In this document: positions 1 to 5,946 of the stretch, one piece after another | How the letters are laid out: each line of letters begins with the position of its first letter | How positions within the stretch are numbered: the first letter of the stretch is position 1 | From: an uncultured Bacillota bacterium | Lineage (GTDB): Bacteria; Bacillota_I; Bacilli_A; Erysipelotrichales; Erysipelotrichaceae | Assembly (NCBI GenBank): GCA_900321955.1 | Contig: ONXX01000026.1 | Span: 1-10,592 of the forward strand | Length of the DNA stretch: 10,592 nucleotides | Reading direction: 5' to 3' | Made by a program: the position numbers and the translations under genes | Notes under the pieces: generated by a model | The model's database searches: none | What the model was told of the DNA's origin: nothing | What the model saw: only the letters and a program-made list of their open reading frames with translations

Positions 1-1346
1 AATACTATAAAGTCGCCAGGGATATCCTTTCCTTCTATGAAGAAAACCAAGACGATTACCAAAAGTGTCTGAAGTACATCCAGACCAATTACAGCTACGA
101 CAAGTATCCGGGTGTCTGTCACATTATCCCCAATATGGCACTGATGATCATGGCGATGAGCTATGGCGACAACGATTTTGACAAGACACTGATCATCCTG
201 AATCGATGCGGCTGGGATACCGACTGCAACGTCGGCAATGTCGGTTCGATCATGGGAGCTTTGCTGGGACTGGAAGGAATAAGCGAAAAGTGGATCCTTC
301 CGATCAACGATGTCCTAAACGCTTCCAGTGCTATCGGCTCTTTGAATATCCAGAGCGTATCGGAAAGCGCCAAGCTGTTTACCAGGCTGGCCTATAAGCT
401 GGAAGGGATCGATATCAGAGACTCTGATCTCTTTGATCTGCCTTACGGGACCAAGGGGATACGCTGCAATGGCGGCAAGGTCGAAGTCAAAGATCATCTG
501 CTGCATGTCTTCAGCAAGGACATCTACGGCTTTGCCTATTACCTGGCCGATGATCTCTTTGATGCCCGCTATGATCCGGAGTTTTCACCGATCGTTGAAC
601 CGAATGATCAGATTAAGGTATTTCTGGCGCAGGGTTTGGATCAGGAGTTTGAGGCTTATATTCTGGATTGCGAAGGCAAGGAATACACAAAAGATGTTCG
701 CGCTGATGAAAACGGTGTTTTATCGATCGATATGCCGATTGGGAAGAACCTGGTCATCAACCGCATCGGTTTAAGGGCTCAAAACGATTATGCGATCAGG
801 GACATTCAGATACAGCACCATCCAAAGCTGGAATATGATTTCAAGAAGTATCCGATCGATCACTACGGACCGCGCTATGGCGGTGACTTCATGAACAATA
901 TCCGGGCTTTTGTCGATCATTCCGGAACATGGAGCATTGATGAAGGACTGCTTGGCGAGAGTAAAGAGCATGCCCTGATCAGCAGCGGCAGGTATGGAAA
1001 CAAGTATCACAAGATCGAATGGAACTTTGTGCCGCTGAAGGGAGAGGAACATCTTCTGGTCTTCAATATGAAGGGATATCTGGACCGTTATGCCATCGGT
1101 TTAAGGAAAGATGCACTTGTATTGATACAGTATAAAGAAGAGGAAAAGGTCTTTTCTTCTTATCCGTTGAATTGGGAAAGCGGAAAAAACCATACACTTT
1201 GTCTGATAGATTCAGGAGATTTGTTAAAAGTGCTGTTTGATGAGAAAGAATATCACTTTGCAGCAATGGAATTAAGAGACCTCTTCGGTTTTGGCTTAGG
1301 AAGAGACTGCATAAATAAAACGTTGTCTGTAAAAGCTATAGTTTGA
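1..1346 (+). CDS. ADP-ribosylglycohydrolase family protein, 3' part (5' end outside window)
   Basis: The reading frame is open from base 3 at the left edge, so about 447 residues are visible and the N-terminal part of the catalytic domain lies outside the window. The first ATG in frame (135) is internal, not a real start. The family mark is the motif GWDTDCN (Asp codons at 216 and 222) followed by GSIMGALLG. In DraG/ARH enzymes the D-x-D pair near the end of the all-helical domain binds the second metal ion, and the enzymes remove ADP-ribose or related N-/O-glycosides from proteins or small molecules. After this motif comes an extension of about 300 residues rich in alternating hydrophobic and polar residues, which looks like one or two beta-sandwich domains (inference). 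No signal or membrane segment is visible in the part seen. The natural substrate cannot be told; a link to the nearby nucleoside genes is only possible. The gene ends at a terminator shared with the convergent PLP gene. Confidence 0.85.
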   Translation, partial: YYKVARDILSFYEENQDDYQKCLKYIQTNYSYDKYPGVCHIIPNMALMIMAMSYGDNDFDKTLIILNRCGWDTDCNVGNVGSIMGALLGLEGISEKWILPINDVLNASSAIGSLNIQSVSESAKLFTRLAYKLEGIDIRDSDLFDLPYGTKGIRCNGGKVEVKDHLLHVFSKDIYGFAYYLADDLFDARYDPEFSPIVEPNDQIKVFLAQGLDQEFEAYILDCEGKEYTKDVRADENGVLSIDMPIGKNLVINRIGLRAQNDYAIRDIQIQHHPKLEYDFKKYPIDHYGPRYGGDFMNNIRAFVDHSGTWSIDEGLLGESKEHALISSGRYGNKYHKIEWNFVPLKGEEHLLVFNMKGYLDRYAIGLRKDALVLIQYKEEEKVFSSYPLNWESGKNHTLCLIDSGDLLKVLFDEKEYHFAAMELRDLFGFGLGRDCINKTLSVKAIV

Positions 1347-1354
1347 ACAAAAAG

Positions 1355-1392
1355 AAAATGCTTATTGCTGATTTAGCAATAAGCATTTTTTT
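1355..1392. terminator. Bidirectional intrinsic terminator between convergent genes
   Basis: A 15-bp perfect stem (arms 1355-1369 and 1375-1389, loop GATTT) is flanked by A-rich sequence on the left and a run of seven T on the right (1386-1392). It can therefore stop transcription from both sides. It begins 8 bases after the stop codon of the rightward gene and abuts the stop codon of the leftward PLP gene at 1393-1395. Confidence 0.9.
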
Positions 1393-2565
1393 CTAGAGCT
1401 TTGCTTTTTCGAAAGCCTGTTCAAAGTCAGCTATCAGGTCGTTGACATCCTCACAGCCTGTTGAGATGCGGATTAGATTGTTGTAAGCCGATTTCGGGAA
1501 CATCAGAGTGACGACATCACCGAGACTTGTTGCAATCGGCGGGATATTCGTTGCATCACAGAACTTGCACATTTCTTCATAGCCGCCTTTGAGATGCACG
1601 CATAACATGCCGCCAAATAAACCAGGCGTGAAAATCTTTTTGGCAAGCTCGTGCTGGCCATGGCTTTCAAGGCCCGGATAGGTGACAAATTCAACTTCCG
1701 GACGCTTTTCAAACCATTTTGCAAGAGTCATTGCATTTTGGCATTGTCTTTCCACTCTTAACTGCATGGTTCGGACTGAGCGAAGTGCAAGCCAGGCGTT
1801 GAATGGAGAGATGTGGGAACCGAAGTTGTCGTAGTAGTAACGGACGCGGTCAATATCTTCTTTTCTGCCTGCCACAATGCCGCATAATGCATCACCATGA
1901 CCAACATAATACTTTGTACCTGAATGTACGACCATATCGGCACCCAGTTCCAGTGGCCGCATGACGACAGGCGACAGGAAGGTATTATCGACGATGAATT
2001 TTAAACCGTGTTTATGTGCTAAGTCGGCGATAGCCGGTATATCTGCCAGCTTGAGCTGCGGATTTGACAAAGCTTCAAGATATATGACTTTGGTATTCGG
2101 CTTAATAGCTTTTTCGATGTTGTTCAAATCCAGGATCTCAACGCGGTCAGTCTCGATGCCCTTGGCCGGCAGGATGTCGGCAAACATCGAAGAAGTGCAC
2201 ATGAAGGTATCATCAGAGCAGATGACATGATCCCCGGCGTCGAGATTGGACAGCAAGGCATTGGAAATCGCTGCCATACCACACGAACAGATGAGCGCAT
2301 CTTCTGCACCTTCCAGAGACATAACCTTCTTCTCCAATGCATTGGTTGTCGGATTCGTGGTACGGGAATAGATGTAGATGTCTGGTTCCCATTGAGCCCC
2401 TCTTGCTAACATTTCATCGTATTGTTCGGCTGTCTCATAACCGTAGGTTGATGTTTCATAGATAGGCGTATTGAGTGCTTTGGTAACCGGGTCGACACCT
2501 TCGCCGATTTTGATGGCTCTGGTAGAAAAACCCATCTTGGAATAGTCTGTATCGTATCTGCTCAT
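1393..2565 (-). CDS. PLP-dependent Cys/Met metabolism enzyme (methionine gamma-lyase / cystathionine lyase-synthase family)
   Basis: A 390-residue fold-type I PLP enzyme of normal length for the trans-sulfuration family; cytosolic. Visible motifs: YSRTTNP (66-72, Tyr and Arg that reach the cofactor phosphate of the neighbouring subunit), SCGMAA (94-99), the cofactor-ring Asp in VDNTF (Asp193), the Schiff-base lysine in HSGTKYY (Lys218), and the carboxylate-binding Arg in IRISTG (Arg366). Members carry out gamma- or beta-elimination or replacement on methionine, cystathionine, O-acylhomoserine or homocysteine. Where relatives have YGGT or YGCT, this protein has FMCT (121-124): the active-site Tyr is Phe, while the Cys found in methionine gamma-lyases is present (Cys123). 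The residue just before GM, usually Ser, is Cys95. Exact reaction therefore uncertain. The start is supported by AAGGA (2573-2577 on the minus strand) seven bases upstream. The gene stands alone, divergent from deoD. Confidence 0.88.
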   Translation of the reverse strand: MSRYDTDYSKMGFSTRAIKIGEGVDPVTKALNTPIYETSTYGYETAEQYDEMLARGAQWEPDIYIYSRTTNPTTNALEKKVMSLEGAEDALICSCGMAAISNALLSNLDAGDHVICSDDTFMCTSSMFADILPAKGIETDRVEILDLNNIEKAIKPNTKVIYLEALSNPQLKLADIPAIADLAHKHGLKFIVDNTFLSPVVMRPLELGADMVVHSGTKYYVGHGDALCGIVAGRKEDIDRVRYYYDNFGSHISPFNAWLALRSVRTMQLRVERQCQNAMTLAKWFEKRPEVEFVTYPGLESHGQHELAKKIFTPGLFGGMLCVHLKGGYEEMCKFCDATNIPPIATSLGDVVTLMFPKSAYNNLIRISTGCEDVNDLIADFEQAFEKAKL

Positions 2566-2592
2566 AATTTCATCCTTTCTTTTTCAGCCTCA

Positions 2593-2598
2593 ATTATA
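2593..2598 (-). promoter_or_regulatory. Putative -10 box for the PLP enzyme gene
   Basis: On the minus strand this reads TATAAT, 27 bases upstream of the start codon. No good -35 hexamer is seen at 16-18 bases further upstream, so this is a -10-like call only. The site sits in ATTATAAT, which also reads TATAAT on the plus strand (2595-2600). Confidence 0.45.
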
Positions 2599-2636
2599 AT
2601 ATGGAAGATTATGCAAACAGAAAAAAAGAAACAAAT

Positions 2637-2645
2637 TGATATAAT
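2637..2645 (+). promoter_or_regulatory. Extended -10 promoter of deoD
   Basis: The sequence TGATATAAT is an exact extended -10 element (TG, one base, TATAAT). It predicts a transcript start near 2652 and a leader of roughly 40 bases before the deoD start at 2694. No convincing -35 hexamer is present, which is tolerated by extended -10 promoters. Confidence 0.65.
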
Positions 2646-2658
2646 CATAGATAAGAAG

Positions 2659-2680
2659 CATCCGGTCATCGTTCCGGATG
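2659..2680 (+). promoter_or_regulatory. Inverted repeat in the deoD leader
   Basis: CATCCGG (2659-2665) and CCGGATG (2674-2680) form a perfect 7-bp inverted repeat with an 8-base loop. It lies near the predicted transcript start and just ahead of the ribosome binding site (AGGAG at 2684-2688). There is no U-run, so it is not a terminator. It could be a repressor operator or a 5' stabilising hairpin; the sequence does not decide. Confidence 0.45.
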
Positions 2681-2693
2681 AAAAGGAGAAATC

Positions 2694-3404
2694 ATGAGCG
2701 AGTTTAATGGTACACCACATAATACGGCCAAAGTAGGCGAGATCGCCAAGACGGTATTGATGCCGGGCGATCCATTGCGGGCAAAATTCATTGCCGAGAA
2801 TTTCTTGGAAGATGCCAAGGAGTTCAACCATGTCAGAGGCATGTTGGGTTATACAGGCAAATACAAGGGACATGAGATCTCGGTGATGGGGCATGGCATG
2901 GGCATTCCTTCGATTGCCATCTATTCCTATGAGCTCTACAATTTCTATGGTGTGGAGAATATCATCCGCATCGGTTCCTGCGGCGGCTATCTGCCGGAAA
3001 TGAAGCTGTTTGATATCATCTTGGCGGAAGCAGCCTATTCAGCTTCTTCCTTTGCCGATACGGCTTTCGGCTATAAGGAAGATCTGATGTATCCGGATAA
3101 GGGGATCACCGAGCTGCTGGAGAAGACGGCAAAAGAAAAGGGACACAAGGTCTATAAAGGCATTGTCCACAGCGGCGATGCATTCTACTTCGACCGCAGT
3201 CTGGAACGCAAGCCGCCATACGATGTGATCGCCGGGGAAATGGAGGCCTTTGGCTTATTTGCCAATGCGCGATATTTAAACAAGAAGGCTGCCTGCCTGG
3301 TGACGGTTTCCGATAAACCGGGCGAAAAGTCTACACCGGAAGAAAGACAGACGGCGTTCAAAGGCATGATGGAGATTGCCTTGGAAACAGCGATCCAGTT
3401 ATAG
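2694..3404 (+). CDS. deoD: Purine nucleoside phosphorylase, DeoD type
   Basis: A 236-residue cytosolic enzyme, full length for the hexameric DeoD family. It splits purine ribo- and deoxyribonucleosides with phosphate into base and (deoxy)ribose-1-phosphate. By comparison with the E. coli enzyme the active site looks complete: His9, Gly25 and Arg29 in MPGDPLRAK, Arg48 (VRGMLG), Arg92 and Ser95 in IRIGSCGG, Met183 and Glu184 in GEMEAFG for the ribose, Asp207 in TVSD as the purine general acid, and Arg218 in EERQTAF. The loop after Asp207 is slightly shorter than in E. coli. The start has a strong AGGAG five bases upstream. It is transcribed from its own extended -10 promoter and closed by its own terminator, so it is a single-gene unit, but its job fits the nucleoside importer and deoxyribosyltransferases downstream. 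Confidence 0.96.
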   Translation: MSEFNGTPHNTAKVGEIAKTVLMPGDPLRAKFIAENFLEDAKEFNHVRGMLGYTGKYKGHEISVMGHGMGIPSIAIYSYELYNFYGVENIIRIGSCGGYLPEMKLFDIILAEAAYSASSFADTAFGYKEDLMYPDKGITELLEKTAKEKGHKVYKGIVHSGDAFYFDRSLERKPPYDVIAGEMEAFGLFANARYLNKKAACLVTVSDKPGEKSTPEERQTAFKGMMEIALETAIQL

Positions 3405-3419
3405 AAAAAAGTCTGCAAT

Positions 3420-3448
3420 AAAGTCATCGAAAAGATGGCTTTTCTTTT
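3420..3448 (+). terminator. Intrinsic terminator after deoD
   Basis: Arms 3420-3428 (AAAGTCATC) and 3434-3442 (GATGGCTTT) pair over 9 bp with one G-U pair and a GAAAA loop, followed by TCTTTT. It lies 16 bases after the deoD stop codon. Confidence 0.75.
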
Positions 3449-3476
3449 GGCTTGCAAGAAGGGTAAATGGGACGGA

Positions 3477-3485
3477 TGGTATAAT
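3477..3485 (+). promoter_or_regulatory. Extended -10 promoter of the deoxyribosyltransferase pair
   Basis: TGGTATAAT matches the extended -10 consensus exactly. The predicted transcript start is near 3492. This places the in-frame ATG at 3484 inside the promoter, which argues for the later ATG at 3514 as the true start. A TTGCAA lies upstream (3452-3457), but at 22 bases spacing it is too far to be a good -35. Confidence 0.65.
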
Positions 3486-3513
3486 GAAACTATCTGAAGA
3501 AGGAAAAGACAAT

Positions 3514-4020
3514 ATGGAAAAAACAAAGATCTACCTCTCTGGTCCGGAACGTTTGAGAAAAGATGGAAAAGCCCTGTTTGAGGAAAAGAAGAAACTGTGT
3601 GAAGCATATGGTTTTGCGGTTTTGGACCTGCCTGAAGAAGTCTATCAGGTGAAGGATTCTTTGGAAAACAACCGTAAGATCGCCGAACAAAGACTGGCGT
3701 TGATCAGGGAATGTGATATCCTGATCGCCGATACCAGAGATTTCAGGGCTTATGTGGAACCTTTTGGCGAAAGCGCACTGGAGCTGGGCATGGGCTATGC
3801 CTATGAAAAGGAAATGTACTGTTACATGCCGGATGCAAGAGTCTGCAGCGAGCGCTACAGCGGCGAAAAGAAATTCGACGAAGAAAACAGATCCTGGAAA
3901 GACAAGGACGGCATCGGTTTTGAACCGGGCCCTTTGAATCTGATGCTGGAGTATTCTTCGACTGTCGTGGAAGGCGATCTGGAAGATGTATTAAAGAAGA
4001 TCACGGGAGGTGCGGCATAA
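3514..4020 (+). CDS. Nucleoside 2-deoxyribosyltransferase family protein (first of tandem pair)
   Basis: A 168-residue cytosolic protein. Family features: N-terminal KIYLSGP strand-loop, the CDILIADTRDF strand (66-77, Asp68, Asp73), the likely nucleophile Glu90 in SALELGMGYA, and a C-terminal PLNLMLE (140-146) like the segment that reaches the neighbouring active site in deoxyribosyltransferases. The family moves 2-deoxyribose between bases or hydrolyses the glycosidic bond. Six residues before the nucleophile, where Lactobacillus enzymes and the next gene have Asp, this protein has Phe84, so base specificity or reaction may differ. An in-frame ATG at 3484 was rejected because it overlaps the promoter; ATG 3514 has AGGA (3501-3504) nine bases upstream. 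The stop overlaps the next start by one base (TAATG), indicating translational coupling. Confidence 0.85.
   Translation: MEKTKIYLSGPERLRKDGKALFEEKKKLCEAYGFAVLDLPEEVYQVKDSLENNRKIAEQRLALIRECDILIADTRDFRAYVEPFGESALELGMGYAYEKEMYCYMPDARVCSERYSGEKKFDEENRSWKDKDGIGFEPGPLNLMLEYSSTVVEGDLEDVLKKITGGAA
4005..4010 (+). promoter_or_regulatory. Ribosome binding site for the second deoxyribosyltransferase gene
   Basis: GGGAGG lies inside the last codons of the preceding gene, nine bases before the ATG at 4020. This supports the TAATG overlap start and the coupling of the two genes. Confidence 0.7.
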
Positions 4021-4574
4021 TGTTCATCGATAAGGAAGGCAATGTCAGAAAACCTGTCGTCTATCTGGCGGATTTCGAGATGTTTCTGCCAAGCTGTCCG
4101 CAGACGGTGGAATACTGGAAGAAGACCTGCGACAAGTACGGTCTGATCGGTCTGTTCCCGGGGGACGGCGATCCGGTGGAGCCGGGTGAGGATCTCTGGA
4201 AGCGGATCTTCGAACACGATGTCAGCTATATGAGAAAGTCCGATATGTGCATCGCCCAGCTTGATGACTGGCGCGGCCATGAGGCAGACTCTGGTACAGC
4301 GTTCGAACTCGGCTATTTCGTTGCCAAGGGAATGCCGACATACGGTTTCTATACCGGCAAGAGTCCTTTGAAGGACCGGGACATTGAAAAAGATGAAAAT
4401 GACTCTGATTATGACAAGGACGGCTTCATGATCGAAGACAAAGGATTTGCTTTTGAGAATATGTTCACTTTGGTCAAAATCGGAAAAGATTTTGAGGAAG
4501 TCTGCAGGATGGCGAGGGCAGATTTTGATGCACAGCTGATCGCAAACGGCTATGAAGCTTATAAGGTCGAATGA
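4020..4574 (+). CDS. Nucleoside 2-deoxyribosyltransferase family protein (second of tandem pair)
   Basis: A 184-residue cytosolic protein of the same superfamily as its neighbour but clearly divergent from it. It carries the fuller family signature: SDMCIAQLDDWRG (74-86), then HEADSGTAFELGYFVAKG around the likely nucleophile Glu96. Asp90, six residues before it, matches the Asp92/Glu98 spacing of the Lactobacillus leichmannii enzyme. ENMFTL (146-151) is at the place of the usual C-terminal NLM segment. An acidic insert (about 121-134, rich in Asp and Glu) lies between the core and the C-terminal helix. The predicted role is exchange of bases on 2'-deoxyribonucleosides during salvage. Translation is coupled to the first gene. 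No clear terminator follows; only an imperfect hairpin overlapping the next promoter is seen. Confidence 0.88.
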   Translation: MFIDKEGNVRKPVVYLADFEMFLPSCPQTVEYWKKTCDKYGLIGLFPGDGDPVEPGEDLWKRIFEHDVSYMRKSDMCIAQLDDWRGHEADSGTAFELGYFVAKGMPTYGFYTGKSPLKDRDIEKDENDSDYDKDGFMIEDKGFAFENMFTLVKIGKDFEEVCRMARADFDAQLIANGYEAYKVE

Positions 4575-4600
4575 ACGCGTTTTCATTTGCTCTTTTTTCA

Positions 4601-4629
4601 TTGAAAAGCGAGGATTTCAATTGTATAAT
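4601..4629 (+). promoter_or_regulatory. Housekeeping-type promoter of the nucleoside importer operon
   Basis: TTGAAA (4601-4606), a 17-base spacer and TATAAT (4624-4629) form a near-consensus sigma-A promoter, the best in the window. The transcript would start near 4636, giving a leader of about 88 bases before the lipoprotein gene. Confidence 0.85.
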
Positions 4630-4668
4630 GTGCTTATCAAACAGGTGCTTTTTTCTTTGTTGCTGAAA

Positions 4669-4700
4669 TTCAAATTGGTTTGAAGCGTACAGACGCTTTA
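4669..4700 (+). promoter_or_regulatory. Two abutting inverted repeats in the lipoprotein gene leader
   Basis: TTCAAA-TTGG-TTTGAA (4669-4684) and AAGCGT-ACAG-ACGCTT (4683-4698) are two perfect 6-bp inverted repeats with 4-base loops that share the bases AA at 4683-4684. The second can extend to 8 pairs with a G-U and a U-A pair (4681-4700). They lie downstream of the predicted transcript start and 13 bases ahead of the AGGAG at 4713-4717. They may be operator half-sites or alternative RNA hairpins. No purine-riboswitch core was recognised. Confidence 0.45.
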
Positions 4701-4723
4701 AATAGAAAGAAAAGGAGAAAGAA

Positions 4724-5869
4724 ATGAAAAAATTATTAACTGTTTTACTTGCAGCATTAATGGTATTCGCATTAGTCGGCTGTGGTAAGAAGGAAGAAAC
4801 TCCGGCTCCTGCAGACGGTGGCGATGCTGCTCCGGCTGCTGAAGACGACGGCGTTACCAAGATTGCGGTATTACTTCCGTTCACTGGTGACCAGTCTTAC
4901 TTCGACACTTTAGCGAATGCTGCTAAGGAAGTCAACGATGCTGACAACAACATCACTGTTGAAGTCTTCGAATGTGACCCGAATGGTGCTGCTGAAGAAT
5001 CCAACTGGATGAACTGGTATGACAACGTCTGTGAAGACGGTGAATATGACCTGGTTGTTTCCGGTAACGGTACTTACGAAGGTTTCTTATATGAAGCTTG
5101 TGAAAAGTATCCTGATCAGAAGTTCTACAACTTTGACCGTTCCTGGATCCCTGAAGGTGGCGTTCCTGCAAACTGCTACGCTGTTGACTGGGCTCTTGAT
5201 GATTTAGGTTATGTTGTTGGTGCTTTATCTGCAGCTGTTACTAAGACCGGTACTGTTGGTGTTGTCGTCGGTATGGAATCTCAGGATATGAACCAGTTCA
5301 TCGGCGGTTACTGCCAGGTATTAGCTGCTAAGGGCGTTAACTATGTTATTTCTTACCCTGGTTCATTCTCTGATACTGCTTTAGGTAAAGAAGTTACAGA
5401 AGATATGATCTCTAAGGGTGCTGATGTTATCTGGCAGGTTGCTGGTGGCTTAGGTAACGGTGTTATCGATGCTTGCTCAGCTCATGATGATGTATGGTGC
5501 ATCGGTGTTGACCAGGACCAGTACTTACAGTTCAAAGATACGAACCCTGCATGGGCTAACACAATCTTAACTTCTGCTTTAAAGAACACTAACGTTGCTT
5601 TCAAGGCAGTTTGTGAAATGGTTGCTAATGGTACATTCGACAGCAAGTTAGGTAAGGCTGAAACTTGGGGTATCGCCCTCAATGGTGTTGGTCTTGCTGA
5701 AAACGACTACTACCTTGCAAACGCAAGTGAAGAAGTCAGAAAAGCTGTTGCAGACACTCTCGCAGAGGTTTCCAGCGGTGCCGTTGAAGTTGTTGATACC
5801 AAGGCTTGGGATGAAGCAACTTACGAAACTGAATGGCCAAAAGTCAGAGACGCTGCTCGTATTGACTAA
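4724..5869 (+). CDS. BmpA/PnrA-type nucleoside-binding lipoprotein (ABC importer substrate-binding protein)
   Basis: A 381-residue lipoprotein. Residues 1-20 form a signal peptide with two lysines, a hydrophobic core and a lipobox ending LVGC, so Cys20 would be lipidated and the protein anchored outside the membrane. Residues 21-44 are a Pro/Ala/Gly/Asp/Glu-rich tether. The rest is a periplasmic-binding-fold BMP domain, starting KIAVLLPFTGDQSYF, with the typical GVDQDQY near the hinge (261-267). The family binds purine and pyrimidine nucleosides for import (PnrA of Treponema, NupN/BmpA of other Bacillota). Start supported by AGGAG six bases upstream. It leads the importer gene set and is followed by a strong terminator. 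Its codon use (many TTA, GTT, GCT, GGT) is more biased than in the transporter genes after it, consistent with high expression. Confidence 0.93.
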   Translation: MKKLLTVLLAALMVFALVGCGKKEETPAPADGGDAAPAAEDDGVTKIAVLLPFTGDQSYFDTLANAAKEVNDADNNITVEVFECDPNGAAEESNWMNWYDNVCEDGEYDLVVSGNGTYEGFLYEACEKYPDQKFYNFDRSWIPEGGVPANCYAVDWALDDLGYVVGALSAAVTKTGTVGVVVGMESQDMNQFIGGYCQVLAAKGVNYVISYPGSFSDTALGKEVTEDMISKGADVIWQVAGGLGNGVIDACSAHDDVWCIGVDQDQYLQFKDTNPAWANTILTSALKNTNVAFKAVCEMVANGTFDSKLGKAETWGIALNGVGLAENDYYLANASEEVRKAVADTLAEVSSGAVEVVDTKAWDEATYETEWPKVRDAARID

Positions 5870-5891
5870 TTCAAACACATTTTAAAAAGGC

Positions 5892-5926
5892 AAAGTCATG
5901 CGTTGCTTCCTGACGCATGACTTTTT
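5892..5926 (+). terminator. Intrinsic terminator between lipoprotein and ATPase genes
   Basis: Arms AAAGTCATGCGT (5892-5903) and ACGCATGACTTT (5913-5924) pair perfectly over 12 bp with a 9-base loop, followed by a T-run ending at 5926. It stands 22 bases after the lipoprotein stop codon and 20 bases before the ATPase start. No new promoter is visible after it, so the transporter genes probably depend on read-through. Confidence 0.88.
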
Positions 5927-5946
5927 CTTAAATTGAAGGAGAAGCT

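Noticed and set aside
3376..3513. Longer N-terminus for the first deoxyribosyltransferase, from ATG 3376 or ATG 3484
   Set aside because: ATG 3376 lies inside deoD and the frame then crosses the deoD terminator. ATG 3484 overlaps the extended -10 element. ATG 3514 has a proper ribosome binding site and starts right at the family's first beta-strand.
3855..4601. 248-codon open frame on the minus strand
   Set aside because: It runs antisense to both deoxyribosyltransferase genes and shows no domain; it is a shadow of their codon pattern.
4576..4610. Imperfect hairpin after the second deoxyribosyltransferase gene as a terminator
   Set aside because: CGC-G-TTTTCA can pair with TGAAAAGCG, but with a bulge and a 16-base loop. 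It is not followed by a T-run, and its right arm overlaps the -35 box of the next promoter.
4636..4723. Purine riboswitch in the leader of the nucleoside-binding lipoprotein gene
   Set aside because: The leader is about 88 bases and I could not find the conserved three-way-junction core sequences. Only two simple inverted repeats are present.
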